Part shown: piece by piece, positions 22,876 through 35,393 of the stretch
Layout: every line of letters begins with the position of its first letter
How positions within the stretch are numbered: position 1 is the first letter of the stretch
NCBI GenBank assembly: GCA_903813345.2
Contig: CAIIXF020000011.1
Coordinates: 809,001-873,000 of the forward strand
Reading direction: 5' to 3'
Source of the DNA: Owenia fusiformis
Taxonomy: Eukaryota; Annelida; Polychaeta; Sabellida; Oweniidae
DNA: 64,000 nt
Position numbers and translations under genes: made by a program
Notes under the pieces: generated by a model
Databases searched by the model: none
The model's input: the letters and a program-made list of their open reading frames with translations, nothing else
Told to the model about the DNA's origin: nothing

Positions 22876-23777
22876 TTGCCAAGTAACAGAGACCGTGTAG
22901 CAGACCGGCTACTGATAGCATCTTTCTAGATCTGTTTCGTCTTAGGGGCTGAGAAGAAATGAGATGTCATGTTTTATCATGATGATGATTGAGACAAATA
23001 TAGGGAATATGAGTTCCATCTTCCATTATGGTTCATAAAAGGTCCTGTAACAAGATTTGGGTAATTTTACAGTAAAATTGTTAGTCGCACTGGAAGGAAA
23101 ACAATGTTAAGAGTACTACTATAAAGTATTGCCTTGCCTAAGTTGGTGTCTTTTTAATTCTTTTTTTTATTTTCATAATAATTCAAGATCAGATAAGTAA
23201 ATAATACCGATGTATTCGCAATTTTCCAAGTAAAGCTGTTTTCAGAGGAATCACTCGGTAAGAACGGTGCAACTTTATATGTTTTCATATGTTCATTTTG
23301 CATTTTGATTTACATTTCATACTATTTCCCGATCTCATGTACATTTACGTTGCAAACAGTGAAAATAATGCTTTTTTAATATTAACTCTTTATTTCTTAA
23401 AAATCATAAATAATTTACATTAATTACGGCGTTATCGTCCAGAAAGGACATTTCTAATAAAATAATGCTAAAACCGCCCGTCGATGCTTTGTTTCACAAT
23501 GTTGTTTATAGATAATTTTAACGCCATATTTGCATCATTTAAAACATTAATCCGTCATACACGAATAAACGGTGTGCAATTGACCTTTTGCGATCAGAAT
23601 TCAGGAATTTTGTTTATGGATACTGTTGTCACGTATTTCGTCTTATTGGTATGACGTCATATAGAAATGATATTAGACATGATGGAATCACGAAATGGCG
23701 GACACGTGGCAGTTTTGAGCTAAAAATATTGTCGTTCCTTATATAAAAACCATGGGTCGGATATTTACCAGGTATGC
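22876..23777. other. No gene seen
   Basis: Unique-looking AT-rich sequence. No coding frame, RNA gene or clear repeat recognised. Confidence 0.4.
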
Positions 23778-23966
23778 CTATTTGACTAGATCATGAGTAT
23801 GTCTATATATATGCGAAGTTTGGGTGAAATTCATACTAAACATCGATGCCTATAAGCGCCCCCCGTTTTTGTCAAAATCGGGGGGCGCTAAACCGCTATC
23901 TAAATCATGTCAGTAAGACCTTAGACTTGGTATGTGCTTAGCATGAATGTTGATCTAGTCAAATAG
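23778..23966. mobile_element. 189-bp foldback MITE with a GC-rich central hairpin
   Basis: The ends are CTATTTGACTAGATCA and its exact reverse complement. The centre (23855-23889) holds AGCGCCCCCCG against CGGGGGGCGCT, giving a 17-bp stem with one mismatch and almost no loop. The GC-rich core is sharply unlike its AT-rich surroundings. No coding content. Confidence 0.75.
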
Positions 23967-24860
23967 AACGCTTTCGTGAAAAATAAATCAATAAAGCACG
24001 AAATATAGAAGATAATCTCTCAAAATCAAGCATCTAAAGCTGTGTGACCTAATTGTGACGTAACTAAAAGACAGAATCCATTCGGTGATCGCAAATCATC
24101 AATTTAATCAGAATCATCACACAAGAACAATGCTTATAGTTTGCTAATATCTATATAAATGACCCGGTAAGTACCTTAATGTAAAAGTAATTGATTCCAA
24201 AATGTAATTCAATTTACATTAACCATAGCATCCGCCAATAATATATTGAAATTGCACCACAATTTAGATTTTGAAAGTATGAAAGTATTTCTCCAATTTC
24301 TCAGAGTTGGATTACTATCAACAAGCTACATTAAATAAAAGTAGTGTCGAAACACTCAAATGGAAATTGCAATTTTGTATTGTGAACGTTGAACACTAAT
24401 CGAAAAGTTCGGTAAGGGTATGAGGATATACCTCTCATTTATTGTGTTTGGTCCTTCATTGACACTGCTTTACTGATCTAGAATGATAGCATTTCATAAT
24501 TGCTTCCTCAGACAATCTTGACTAAAGACGTCATCCGATAAAAGTTCAAGGTCAAACAACTAGCCACTCAAAGCTCCTTCTTCCTTCTTTATTGGTTAAG
24601 CGGGGGGATGCGATTATTCACCAACCAATCGCACCCCTCCCGCCTGGTTACGCCTATGTGTTAAAACAAACTTTACACAATATCAATATTTAAAACGCCA
24701 TTTAAAACGGTATCTTGTAAGTGGCTTATTGAATTAAGCATTAGATCAATCACTAAGAACCCTTCTTATCTGCCGTTTGCGTTTGGAAGGATAAAGACAA
24801 AGGGGACGCGGCTACATATATATCGCGATATACGTAAAATCTTTATGACATTTCCCTTCA
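23967..24860. other. No gene seen
   Basis: AT-rich. A C-rich stretch at about 24600-24655 (GCGATTATTCACCAACCAAT, then CCCCTCCCGCC) may be the end of an interspersed element. Nothing else recognised. Confidence 0.35.
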
Positions 24861-24861
24861 C

Positions 24862-25268
24862 CAGGGCCTACACCAATACTCTTAACACCACTTATTAAAG
24901 GATGCATGCATCAAGAGCTAGACATCATTCAAAAGACATAAACATGACCGGGTCGGTCAGGGGAAGGTTTGCATACGATGCAATTTGTACATGCAAGCTC
25001 ATTTTCCACATATAAATTAATTAAGTCGATTCCTTGGTAATACGTAATTGGGTTAATAAGCGTAACAAGGGGGAGCGATGGGTTCGCAACCCCTCCTACA
25101 ACCAATAAAAAACAACCATAAGGTAGAGGAAGGTGAGAGCATTAAAATGATTTTTTGTTTGAAGCCTCTTGCTCAGGTTTGAGGGAAGTTGCATCATTTT
25201 TGTAAAAAATCAAATTGCCTCATTTATGTCACGATCGCACCCCCTGAAAACCTAAAATATTTTGCAGT
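24862..25268 (+). repeat. ~410-bp dispersed repeat, second copy at 50127-50545
   Basis: Both copies begin CCAGGGCCTACACCAATA and share long near-identical stretches, including a block with ATGACCGGGTCGGTCAGGGG and one with ATGTCACGATCGCACCCCC. The second copy extends to GGCTACGGCCCTGG, which loosely inverts the first bases, so the whole may be a MITE-like unit. Internal short ORFs are not conserved. Confidence 0.75.
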
Positions 25269-26599
25269 GGCGTAGGAACAATGTACGCCAAAACGCCGGT
25301 GCGTAGTGTTGAAAAGTGAGAATAAAAAGTCTTATTAATTTTCCTATGTTCTTTATTCATATTTTCTCATTGTATTGTGCAAAAGTAGTCTCGAGCACAC
25401 TAGCCTAAAGAAATGTTTTGTCACCATGTGGTATGCTCGATTTGTTCAATAGTACTCTGCATGGTTTTTGTGCCTCTGTTATTTTCCTAACCTGGGCCAC
25501 AGATAAATGACACTTTTTGAAAAACAAAATATTGAAAGTTACCTTGTTTCTACAGTTCTAATACTGTAGAAAATGCAAAGTAATCATTATTGCTCTGTTT
25601 GGCAAATAATCATTTAACAGATTGAATTCCCTTACCAACATGCTTTATTTCATGAAAATCGAGCCACTTTTGACTATCTTATGGATTTTAAAACTAAAAT
25701 ACAATTTCGCCAAATATTCGTGATTCGCGTTCTCTTTTCGAATTTGAGAGAAACAGTTTTTTCCAAAAACTACGTGATGAATACCTTTGCAATTTTTTGT
25801 GCATGTTCCGTAATGCTTTTGCAAACTGTGGTATCATTTCATTATAATGATGAACCTCTTTAAATTAGATGTATATTTTTTATTCTCCCCTACCCCAATT
25901 TTTCAATTTCACTATATCGATTTATATTCCGTTGCTAGGCAAATTCATAGACAGAAATTATAGTTAAGTCAGCAATTATCTATTTTCTTACTAAATCACC
26001 AATTGTTATTCTTGAAATATGAATGTTAAAAACAAAAACAACTTGAAAATGTTGATTATTCAATTACGCGTTCCATTGATTTCAGCTTTAGAATATCTAT
26101 TACCTAGATTTTTATTTCATTTGAAAGATAATAGATTATTGTTTTAGGAAATACAACATTTTTTGGCACCCCCTAATAAATAAATAATTACGATCTGGTT
26201 TTACATCAGCTTTATCAAATATAAATTAAAGCAAATTACATGAACTACATGGCTCTAAAAGCAAACTCTGACTTTAGTCGATAACAACTCACAAAAAGAT
26301 TACAAAGGACTTAATTAAGATGGCGACTATATTTCAGCCCCTATGATCAAAACAACATCGAGCTTTAAGAGAGGCGATTGTCACACTGCGCGCTGAGCAT
26401 ATCAAAATCAGTCCAGATTCTCACTAAGAAAATCAATCACAGTAGATCAACTGTTCCAAATAACCAAATCAAATGCACACAAAATTGACAGCTCAAAGTC
26501 AAAGACAAAATAAAATATGAAAATAATTCACAATAATTCTACAAGTAAGTTTATGCTCAACACTTTTTTTATTTTTGGGAGTGGTGGCTTAGACAATGT
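25269..26599. other. No gene seen
   Basis: AT-rich sequence with one 60-codon frame (25681-25863) that has no recognisable content. Confidence 0.4.
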
Positions 26600-26999
26600 C
26601 TTGAGACATCACCTGTATTAAACGCGCACATGTCATGCAATCTGTGTTTATGGTGAGAGGTCTCGGTCGGGGGGCCTGGGAGACAAGGTCTAGTAGCTAA
26701 GCTTCCCCTAACCACCGTCAGTACTCATGTGACGGGTAGTGTATATTTGGTAGATCCTAGGGTAATGACATCGGTGTGTTATTCCCTATCTTCATTCACG
26801 TAGAGAGAGGCCGGCCATCCCGATCCTATAGCGGATCTTCTCTCTTATATGTTCATTATAAGGGCCCAAGATGTTTCGAACTCATGGGGGTATCCTATGA
26901 TTGTTCTTCCTCAGCGGCCGAATGAATGTTGTGTGTGATTTGATTGTGAATGATAATGCTGTTTTATTTCTATCATTCAGTTGTATTTTAATAGGTTCC
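26600..26999. other. GC-richer patch, unidentified
   Basis: About 26640-26900 has higher G+C and unusual content (TCGGGGGGCCTGGG, a block with GAGAGGCCGGCC, AAGGGCCC). No frame and no matching second copy were found in the window. It could be part of a retroelement terminal region or a regulatory patch; I cannot tell. Confidence 0.25.
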
Positions 27000-27452
27000 C
27001 CGTATTCGTTTTTAGCGGGGGGGGTTGTTGCTTATGCGTATTGGTTTATTGCATAAAGGCGTGGTCAGTTTATTGATGAATTCTGGTTTGGTTTGGTTTG
27101 TGGTTAAGCCCTATGGTCATGTATGTTATATGTTGATATTGTGTGTATTTAAAGGGTTGTTGGCTTGTTCGTGTTCGGTTGTATTTTGTGGCATTTCGTG
27201 GTGTTTTCAATTTGTTGAGTTGGTGTGCGTTTGGCGGTGTCTGTGGTAGGTTGAGGGTAGGTAAATTACATTTTGGTGGTTCAGGTGGTAAGATTAGTGT
27301 TTCAGCTTTCAGTTGGTATATGTGATATGTTGCTAGCATATCTTGTTGTTGAGATATTAACTTAAATGTACCGTTTAGTGGTCCGTATTTTGAATATTTC
27401 GATTTTCTTGTATTCTGTTTTAATCGAACATGTGTGTGTATTGGTTGATTGT
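27000..27452 (+). repeat. G+T-rich dispersed/tandem repeat, left part
   Basis: A strand very poor in C. It shares long stretches with 32255-32945, including a TTTCAATTTGTTGAGTTGGT-type block and CATATCTTGTTGTTGAGATA. The unit is about 412 bp. The array is interrupted at 27453 by the element that follows. ORFs on either strand reflect base skew. Confidence 0.7.
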
Positions 27453-28765
27453 ATTTACTGTAAGTACGCTATTGGTGCACACTCCCGTTTCACGGGAAAC
27501 AATGAAATGTGACGTTATGAAAAATATTCTCGCAATTTGACGAACATTCGACGACGGCATTATTCCTTCGAAATTCACTGAAGCCATGTAAATAAGATTA
27601 TGAAGATGACACACTACATTTTTATTACCTACATTCTATCTAAGGAATGCATCGATGAAAAAGGTATATCAAAATAAACCAAGGAACTTCAATCAAAGCA
27701 TCAATTTAAAATTGAATAAACATGGAAACCAAGACAAATATTCTGAACTTTAAAATTGAAAACTTTGTACTAATCTTCCATTTTTGATGAATTTATATGC
27801 AAATCCTACAAGATATAATCATTAATAATATCAATAGATAATCATTACATCAAAATGACATGGGCATCTTTATTTCAAATGAGAATTCATCATGATTGAA
27901 AGTTATGATTTGTAGAGAATTTGTTCTGATAACTTTTAATGCGGGACTCATCAATCGCTTTTTACGTTTTCTCGCGTATTATAACCTATAGCGCGGAAAT
28001 TTCTCTATTCTTTAAGACTCAAAGAATGCGGTATATGTTCATAAAGAAGTATGGGTTACCTCATCATTTGGTACCACTGTAATGTATGGAACATGCGCAG
28101 GCAAGTAAAAAAGCTATCAAATTATTTTAATAAAATCTGTTCTCTCTAATTCCGATGAAAAGGGACACAAAGTCCCCATTTTGAGTGTTGATGACGTCAA
28201 AATGGTGTAGGCACATTTAGTTAAGATTCTGGTATCATTCATTTTAAAAGGTGAAAAACTAAAATAGAGTCTCTAATTTTTTAATACATTATAATCACCT
28301 GATGCGCAGCTGAGAAAAATATTTTTTAGGACTCAAAATATTAAAATACTCACACTCGCATAGATTAAAAATGCCCAATTGATTTTAACGGGGATTTTTA
28401 TCATGAAGGCTTCACTTGCACATTTTTCAATATTTTATAGAATTTACGAGGTTTATATGACCATCAGGTCATCAAATATACTTTTTTGTAGAACAAACAT
28501 CTTCTTAATTGTTGACCATAAGAATTTGAGATGATTCATTGCAATTTAAAAAAACTTAGATGGCTTAGAACATATCTATCGTGGTAAAAAATGACGTAAT
28601 TTTGACGAGGCTTCACTCCTAATATTCGTACAAAATCCATCGTGGCTGATACGTTTACATCTGAATCACTGATAAGTATAGTTTCAGTATGTTCGTGAGA
28701 CTTTTCTGGATCTAACAATATAATAACTGTATGACAAACTGCTATATAACTCACAAAATCTACAT

Positions 28766-28793
28766 TTAACATCCATTCTCAATAACTAGGCAC
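28766..28793 (+). repeat. 28-bp inverted repeat, left copy
   Basis: The sequence begins TTAACATCCATTCTC and is an exact reverse complement of 31741-31768. It lies 1.3 kb inside the 4.8-kb element. No target duplication is visible around the pair. Confidence 0.8.
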
Positions 28794-31740
28794 ATTTCCA
28801 TGAGTGAAATGGACCAAAAGTGAAGTTGGTTTAAATGGTTTCAATTTGATGTTTTATTATTTGAATATATGTCAAGTAGCTAAACCGCAAATATCTTCAT
28901 CAATCTCAAACTCCTTCATGAAAATTTTGCATGTCGAAGCGCATATGATATTATCTTAAAAATGCAAGTCTCTGTCATTAACGTTATAGTGGGGTGTCAT
29001 ATCAAGAGACCTGTATTTTGAGCCAAAGCAATATTCTCATGTTTACTTTTGCATCTAAAAATAAGGATATATTTTGCCTTGATAATGAATCATATATCAG
29101 AAATTTTGAAGATATATAATTGAAACAGACTCACATTGAAGACGGAAATCACAGATGAACTTATTATTCCCTTTCACGAACAAATCCTAAGTGCTACACG
29201 TCATTTCAATTTTGAAGAAAATTAGTCTAACTACGTTACACTTAGCTTCCTTTTCTGATGATGGATAGTATGAAGAATAAAATGATAGCTACGTTTTGGT
29301 GTTTGACACAGGAGGCATGATTTAATTGAGATGTATATATCATGACACCCTTGGTAACGTATATGATTCAAAAATAGTAACATCGTAGAATCAGTTATTT
29401 CTTTATGAATAATTGCAAAATATCAACTGGTGTTTCTTATATCATGTTTACACTGAAGTTTAAGCAATAATAACACTTGAAACAGACATAGTCCAATGCC
29501 TCATCATGTCACGTAAATGATGGTGAAAGTCACTAAATTCTAAAATAGCTACATTAAAGATAACACCAACCTCAACTATGTATGCAACACATATGTAATT
29601 AACTAAGTGCAACATGCGCTACATGTTTTAAAGAAAAAATGCAGGCTTAAAGTTACTTTTTCTTTCTTTACACATTTTAAATGCTAAAATCCTTTGTAAC
29701 GTAAATGATACAAAACTCACAATCGGGGAATCAATACTATTTAGTATAAAATATGTGAGTATCGTCAAGAAGAAGCAACGCTAAGTGTCTCCTGATATCA
29801 TACGATACATAACTACTAAAAACTTTACTTATTCCTCCATTACCTTTACTTTGTCATATATATCCTGGACCAAGTTTGCATCTCAGGACTCAGTTCGAAT
29901 AGCCTTGGGGTTGGCTTCTCCATTTCAGATAAAATATTAGTATTGGAGATTTTCAGACAAATAATGTCACTTTTAAGAGGAAGAAGACACATTTTGCTTC
30001 TCCATAAAATAATTTCCCTATCATTAGTATCTACACATACAAAAAATATTTTAATCAGCGGTTATCATAAACTGCAGTGACATATTCGTCAACGTGTACC
30101 CCAATATCTTCACTGTCAGTATGCATGTCTCTGACATTAACACTCTTGAAAGGTGTTGTATCTTCTTGTATATCCATAAACCTGTGTGCGGTTCGACTTT
30201 GACACGATTTATTTGCGTTGACCAAGGTAGCCTATGTCCCTTTGCCTGTGACAACCGTCGGGTACACAGTCTCGTTTTGTTGTCCTCTTGCAAAATTCAT
30301 GTTTAATGTGTTACTTGATCATGAAACACTGTCATAGCCGCTTGTGTCACAATGATTATTTCGGCATCTCTGGGGTCATTAGCTGCCAATAGTATCTTCT
30401 CTGATTTTTCTTTTGTTTTTCTTGCTGTTAGGCTATTTATATATTCTTAAAACGACCTCTTTATCTTTTCAGATGGCATTGCAGCTATTGGGACAATAAA
30501 ATTATTGAACACTTTCTTTGGTCATGTATGATCCACCTATTTTGTTTTTTTCCTCTCGTGATAGTATTTTTGAATTTCTGCACTCGTCTCTCCCATCTAC
30601 AGAGTGTACATGTTGATAAATAAATATACCGGTAAAGTTTTGACGGCAAACAAATGTGTGCAGCAGAGTTCATCAACTACGTTACCATCGGTAACGTAAG
30701 TTATCATATAAAAACACAGGGCCAGAGCTTCAATACAAAATCAATGATAGAAACGTGTTTTTATGTTCATTTTCACATTTATTCTAACAATGTTTATGCC
30801 ATAGTTAACATTAAATTAACAACATATATTCGTTTCACATGAGAGATACTATATAGGGTGTAATACATACCTTAAATTGCGTGGTTTTACTCCGAAAAAG
30901 TGGTAGACTTTCTTGATTCAGATTCAAACCAATATGTGAGCTTAAATTTCCCTCGTTATAAACTTTATTCAGAGCTAGGAGTATGGTAATAGTTATTTTC
31001 GTACCACAAGGTATCGAAAATGATGGTATAGTAAATGATGCAAACGACACTCTCGCTGCTGTATTGTATTCAAACAAAGTTAAATTGGTTGAACATAGTG
31101 ATTAATCAGGTACACCCCTACTATACAATTAGTTGATATAACATGAATATGCTCAACTACGTATTGACCGTGGAAACATTGATCACGTAAATGATTTTCT
31201 TATCTATAACTTCATGAAAAACTGTGATTATAATTTTCTAATGCCCAAATCTTCACGTTTCCAACTGCAACTTGTACGACTTTCTAACAAGTATTTACAT
31301 GTGAATCCAGAAAAATATATAGCACATTGAATACATTATTTTTTCACCATCTTTATATAATTCATAGCACAAGGGGGTAAACATAAAAAAAGACTGGCGA
31401 CATTTGCTTGGGAATATTTTTGGTAAGGTGAAAATGTCAAAATGATCGTTTCTATCATTTGACTAGAAGCTAGGATCATCTTGTGTATAAGAAAACACTT
31501 TATATGGGATGTTACGTATAAAAAGTTCTTCAATGACACCATACAATCCTGATTTTTGATATGGCGACAGTCACGTAAATTATGAATAGGCATATTCGAG
31601 TACATATAATAAAATATGTGTAACTTAGAAATCATATATTACATACGTGCTTGGTAGAGGGTCATATATACTACTTGTAAACACATCAAAAATTGATGTC
31701 AGTAATGTTAATACTAAGACTGAGCCTGGCGACATCAATT

Positions 31741-31768
31741 GTGCCTAGTTATTGAGAATGGATGTTAA
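31741..31768 (-). repeat. 28-bp inverted repeat, right copy
   Basis: Exact inverse of 28766-28793, 2.95 kb away. The pair may mark an older internal element or a subterminal signal of the 4.8-kb element. Confidence 0.8.
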
Positions 31769-32254
31769 GTACCATACGCAGGCTGAATAAGTCAGAGTTG
31801 AACACGAGTCACTCACAATTACGATTGTGACAATAGCTATTGTGACGTCATACGCTGTTCGTTATTTGTAAATATTTATGCATAGAATTGATAATCCATG
31901 AAATTGGGTATTATCCTGAAAATATCATAAACATTGATGGGACAGTTAAAAAGATATATACTATTACATACTTCATGGCCATTTCGTTTCGTTCCTCCTT
32001 GTAACGTTGAACACGCCTTTTAGGGTGTTTTTATTCAATTGAGAGCTATTTCGAAGGGCTGTGAATTGAATAACCAGAGAGGATATTTCAAAAGATTCAG
32101 TTCGAATAATTGCCTCATATAATAGCAAGAAGGATATATAAAAATTATTATAAATTATGTCGAAATGCATGTTAAACGAAGGCCGAGATCTTTATAGACG
32201 TCTTAATTATATTGGCGATTTCAAATGTGTACCAATAGCGTACTTATAGTAATT

Positions 32255-32945
32255 AGGGTATGGTCAGTTCAATGTTGGAATTTGGTTTGGTTGTTATGTT
32301 CATTATTTGCGCTTCATTGTCATGTGTGTTTTGTGTTGATAGTTTGTGTGTTCGAGGAGGCATTAATTTGTTCGTGTATGGTTGTATTTTAATTTTCCGG
32401 CATTTTGCGGTATTTTCGATTTGTTGAGTTAGTTTGAGTTTGGTGGTGTCTAGGGTAGGTCTATAGTCGGTAAATTGTTTTTCTGTTGGTTCAGGTGGCT
32501 TGTTTAATGTTTTAGATTTCTGTTGGTGTGTGCATGATGTTCGTGGCATATCTTGTTGTTGAGATATTAACATGAATGTGGGGTTTAATGGCCCGTATTT
32601 TAAATATTTTGATTTTCCCATATTTGTGTTTTATCGAGAGGGTGTATGCGTATTGGTTAAATGCATCGGGGTATGGTCGGTTCAATGTTGAACTTGGATT
32701 TGGTTGTTTTGTTCATTGTTTCAGCTTCATGGTCAGGTATATGTTATGTTCATATTGTGTGTATTAGAAGAGTTGTTGACTTTTTCGTGTTTGGTCGTGT
32801 TTTGGTGTTTACGACATTTTGCGGTATTTTCGATTTGTTGAGTTGGTTTGCGTTTGGTGGTGACTAGGATGGGTTTATGGGAGGAAATTGTATTTTGATG
32901 GTTCAGTGGCTTGTTTAATGTTTAATGTGGAGTTCAAATATAAAA
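32255..32945 (+). repeat. G+T-rich repeat, right part
   Basis: About 1.7 units of the ~412-bp G+T-rich repeat (unit starts near 32258 and 32671), continuing the array broken at 27453. Confidence 0.7.
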
Positions 32946-33984
32946 ATACAACCTCAGTTTTGCAGCCACTCGACTCTCCTCATTCTTCTGGCTGCCATAA
33001 CGATGGATCAGGCCTAATCAAGTGTCGAAAGTAATCCAAATCTCCAATTTAAATCAAAACTGTCGCGTGAGTAAAAAAATATGGCAACAACTCTCTTCTC
33101 GCTGTCTCTCGCGAGAGATTGACCCTTACATTAAGTTACAGCAGAAATTATTAAAAATACCCTGGCAAAACAGTTGTACTGAATACAAAAGCTACAGAGC
33201 TAAAAGTAAATATATTAACTCATGACCCTACAGCGTTACTATTCGCGCTCCGAGCGGATGAGAAGAAGCGACATCGTGTGAAAGGTTGGCATTTTATTTT
33301 AGAGTAAAATATGACTAGCCAAGCCAGAGTCGCTACATATACATGTATACTGTCATCAGGATAGCCCCTTAAATTTAGGATTAAATATTCGACCTAGAAA
33401 CAAAAATCTTTAATAATACAAAAGATTAACGTAATAATGGAATTTAGTTTAATACACGTACTTGTGCAAATCTCATCGAACGGCTTCGAGAAATATATAC
33501 AGGACGCTTTCTCCCCTGCCCCTATACCAATCCTTTTCGTCCATTCGTCCTTCAATTCTAGCAATATTGACCACATATTGTATATGTTCTTCTTTCTCGT
33601 CCCCTTATGATTAGACTGTAGATGAAATCCGGAGTATATTGTATTTTTATTTTTCATTATTCTTCAGATTAAAAACCAGTAAAATCTGGATTAAATTGTA
33701 TATGTCATTTTCTTAATAATTTCTTCGAAATCTGGAGTGTGTTTATCTTATTTTCTTTATTTATGATATTATACTCAGAGGTCTCCTATTTATCTGATAT
33801 ATGTGATGTCATTAGAAAGATGTGTATTAAGTTTTAGTTTGTCACTTAGCCTCAGCAGATTTGCCTTAAAATAGATACAGATACGTAGATCAGCATTCTA
33901 TTAGTGTTGTCCTTTTTAAAAAAAAAAATTGCTAGGATTTTGTGATAGTAGAATCCGCTGCTAGAATAAATGTTTTTGTTTTAT
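32946..33984. other. No gene seen
   Basis: AT-rich sequence upstream of the TSP1 cluster. No earlier exon of that gene could be supported here. Confidence 0.4.
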
Positions 33985-35020
33985 ATAACGGGGGTCATTG
34001 CACGTGGTCAGCTTTGGGATCGTGTTCTACAACCTGCGGAGATGGAGAGCAAATTCGCACGAGAACATAAAATAACCCATTGAGATAGATAATTTGATTA
34101 TTCTAACTGAATTTATTTTTGTTTTAGTGAACGGAGGTCCTGGTACATGGTCAGCTTGGGGAGCGTGTTCTGCAACTTGCGGAGGTAGGGGGCAAACTCG
34201 CACAAGAGCATGTGACAACCCAGCCCCAGCTCATGGAGGAAGCCAATGCAATTCAAGTGATCTGACGGACACACGGTCCTGTAATGATGAAGAATGCCCA
34301 GGTATAATTTGACAGAATTAGGAATTTATAATTAGCTTATGATGTCATTCAAAGAGATAAATAACTTGATTTAAAATGCGATTTTGTTCGTGTTAGCTTG
34401 GGGAGCATATTTCATAACCTGTGGAGATGGAGAGCAACCTCGAACAAGAGCATCCGACATCCCACTGATATACAGAATTCTATTATTTCTACTGAATGTA
34501 TTTTGTTTTAGTTGACGGAGTTCCTGGTTCGTGGTCAGCTCAGAGAGCGTGTTCTGTAACCTCCAGAGATGGCTAACTTTTTGACTATAAATCAACCCAT
34601 TGAAATAGAGAATTCGATTGTCTCAACTGAATATGTTTTTGTTTCAGTTAACGGAGGTCTTGGTACGTGGTCAGTTTAGCGAGCGTGTTCTACAACCTCC
34701 GGATATGGTGGACAAACTCGCAGAAGGGCATAAAACAACACATTGAAATAGAGAATTCAATTATTTCAACTAAATAATTATCTTTTAGTTTAACTTAATG
34801 GGGTCCTTTACGTAGCTAGCTTGGTGAGCGTGTTTTGCAAACTGCTGGGGTGGTGGACAATCTCGCACAAGAGCATAAAACAACACATTGGATAGAAAAT
34901 TATATTAAATGAATAATGATGTTTTAGTTTTAGTTAACGGGGTCCTTACGAAGTCAGCTTGGAGAGCATGTTCTGCAACCTGTGGAGATGGAGTGCAAAC
35001 TCGCACAAGAACATAAAACA
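33985..35020 (+). repeat. Cluster of truncated TSP1 exon copies around one intact exon
   Basis: Beside the intact exon at 34128-34301, six partial copies lie at about 33985-34068, 34394-34455, 34511-34570, 34648-34727, 34796-34873 and 34934-35015. Each keeps part of a TGGTCAGCTTGG-like start, TGTTCTGCAACCTG-like Cys codons and GGAGATGGAG-like sequence. Most are preceded by TTTTAGTTAACGGAGG-like acceptor sequence, and most break off at the RTRA codons into intron-like sequence with CATTGA(G/A)ATAGA. The step is about 140 bp. They carry stops and cannot complete the disulfide set. Confidence 0.75.
34128..34301 (+). CDS. Thrombospondin type-1 (TSP1) repeat exon
   Basis: A 174-nt exon between TTTTAG (AG at 34126-34127) and GTATAA (34302), with phase 1 at both ends, the usual layout for a TSP1-encoding exon. 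It encodes GTWSAWGACSATCGG…RTRACDNPAP…CNSSDL…RSCNDEECPG: the WSxW-type core, the CSxTCG motif, the basic RTRxC strand and six cysteines. TSP1 domains are extracellular adhesion and matrix-binding modules. No further intact TSP1 exon is seen in the window. The downstream NHL exon starts in the same phase, so the two may be spliced together. Confidence 0.85.
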
Positions 35021-35393
35021 ACCAACTGAGATAGAGAATTCGATTATTTTAACTGAACATGTTTTTGTTTTACATTTATTTGAATCGTTATTCTCGTGAC
35101 ATGCACAAAAAATGTAAATATTTGAAAATTCGACTTTGCTTTCAATCAAAATCCCTTGTACTATTTCAGTTAAATATACTCAACGTTCTTGAATAATTAC
35201 CCACAATACAATTTTTTTAGAGAACATTTTGATACCTCTTTTTCTTATTGGTCTCTTTGTTTACTTTTACATAAGAATGTACATGCTATATGACCATATT
35301 GAAAATTGAATGTATTCGAGACAATACTAAGGCATATCTATATTATAATACTTTTTGCAATAGAAAAAGGGAGGCATGGCACTGCTCAATATC

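Larger units (their letters stand above)
27456..32251. mobile_element. 4.8-kb terminal-inverted-repeat element in the G+T-rich repeat
   Basis: It starts TACTGTAAGTACGCTATTGG and ends with the inverse, one mismatch in the first 21 bp. ATT flanks both sides (27453-27455 and 32252-32254). The neighbouring repeat unit near 32660-32690 reads across the equivalent point without a break, so insertion is precise. No transposase frame was recognised. The 78-codon minus-strand ORF starting at 28772 has no recognisable content. Probably non-autonomous; a 3-bp duplication does not by itself fix the superfamily. Confidence 0.7.

Noticed and set aside
27025-27339. ORFs on both strands in the G+T-rich repeat
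   Set aside because: The lack of C on one strand removes stops by composition; frames are not kept in the copies at 32255-32945.
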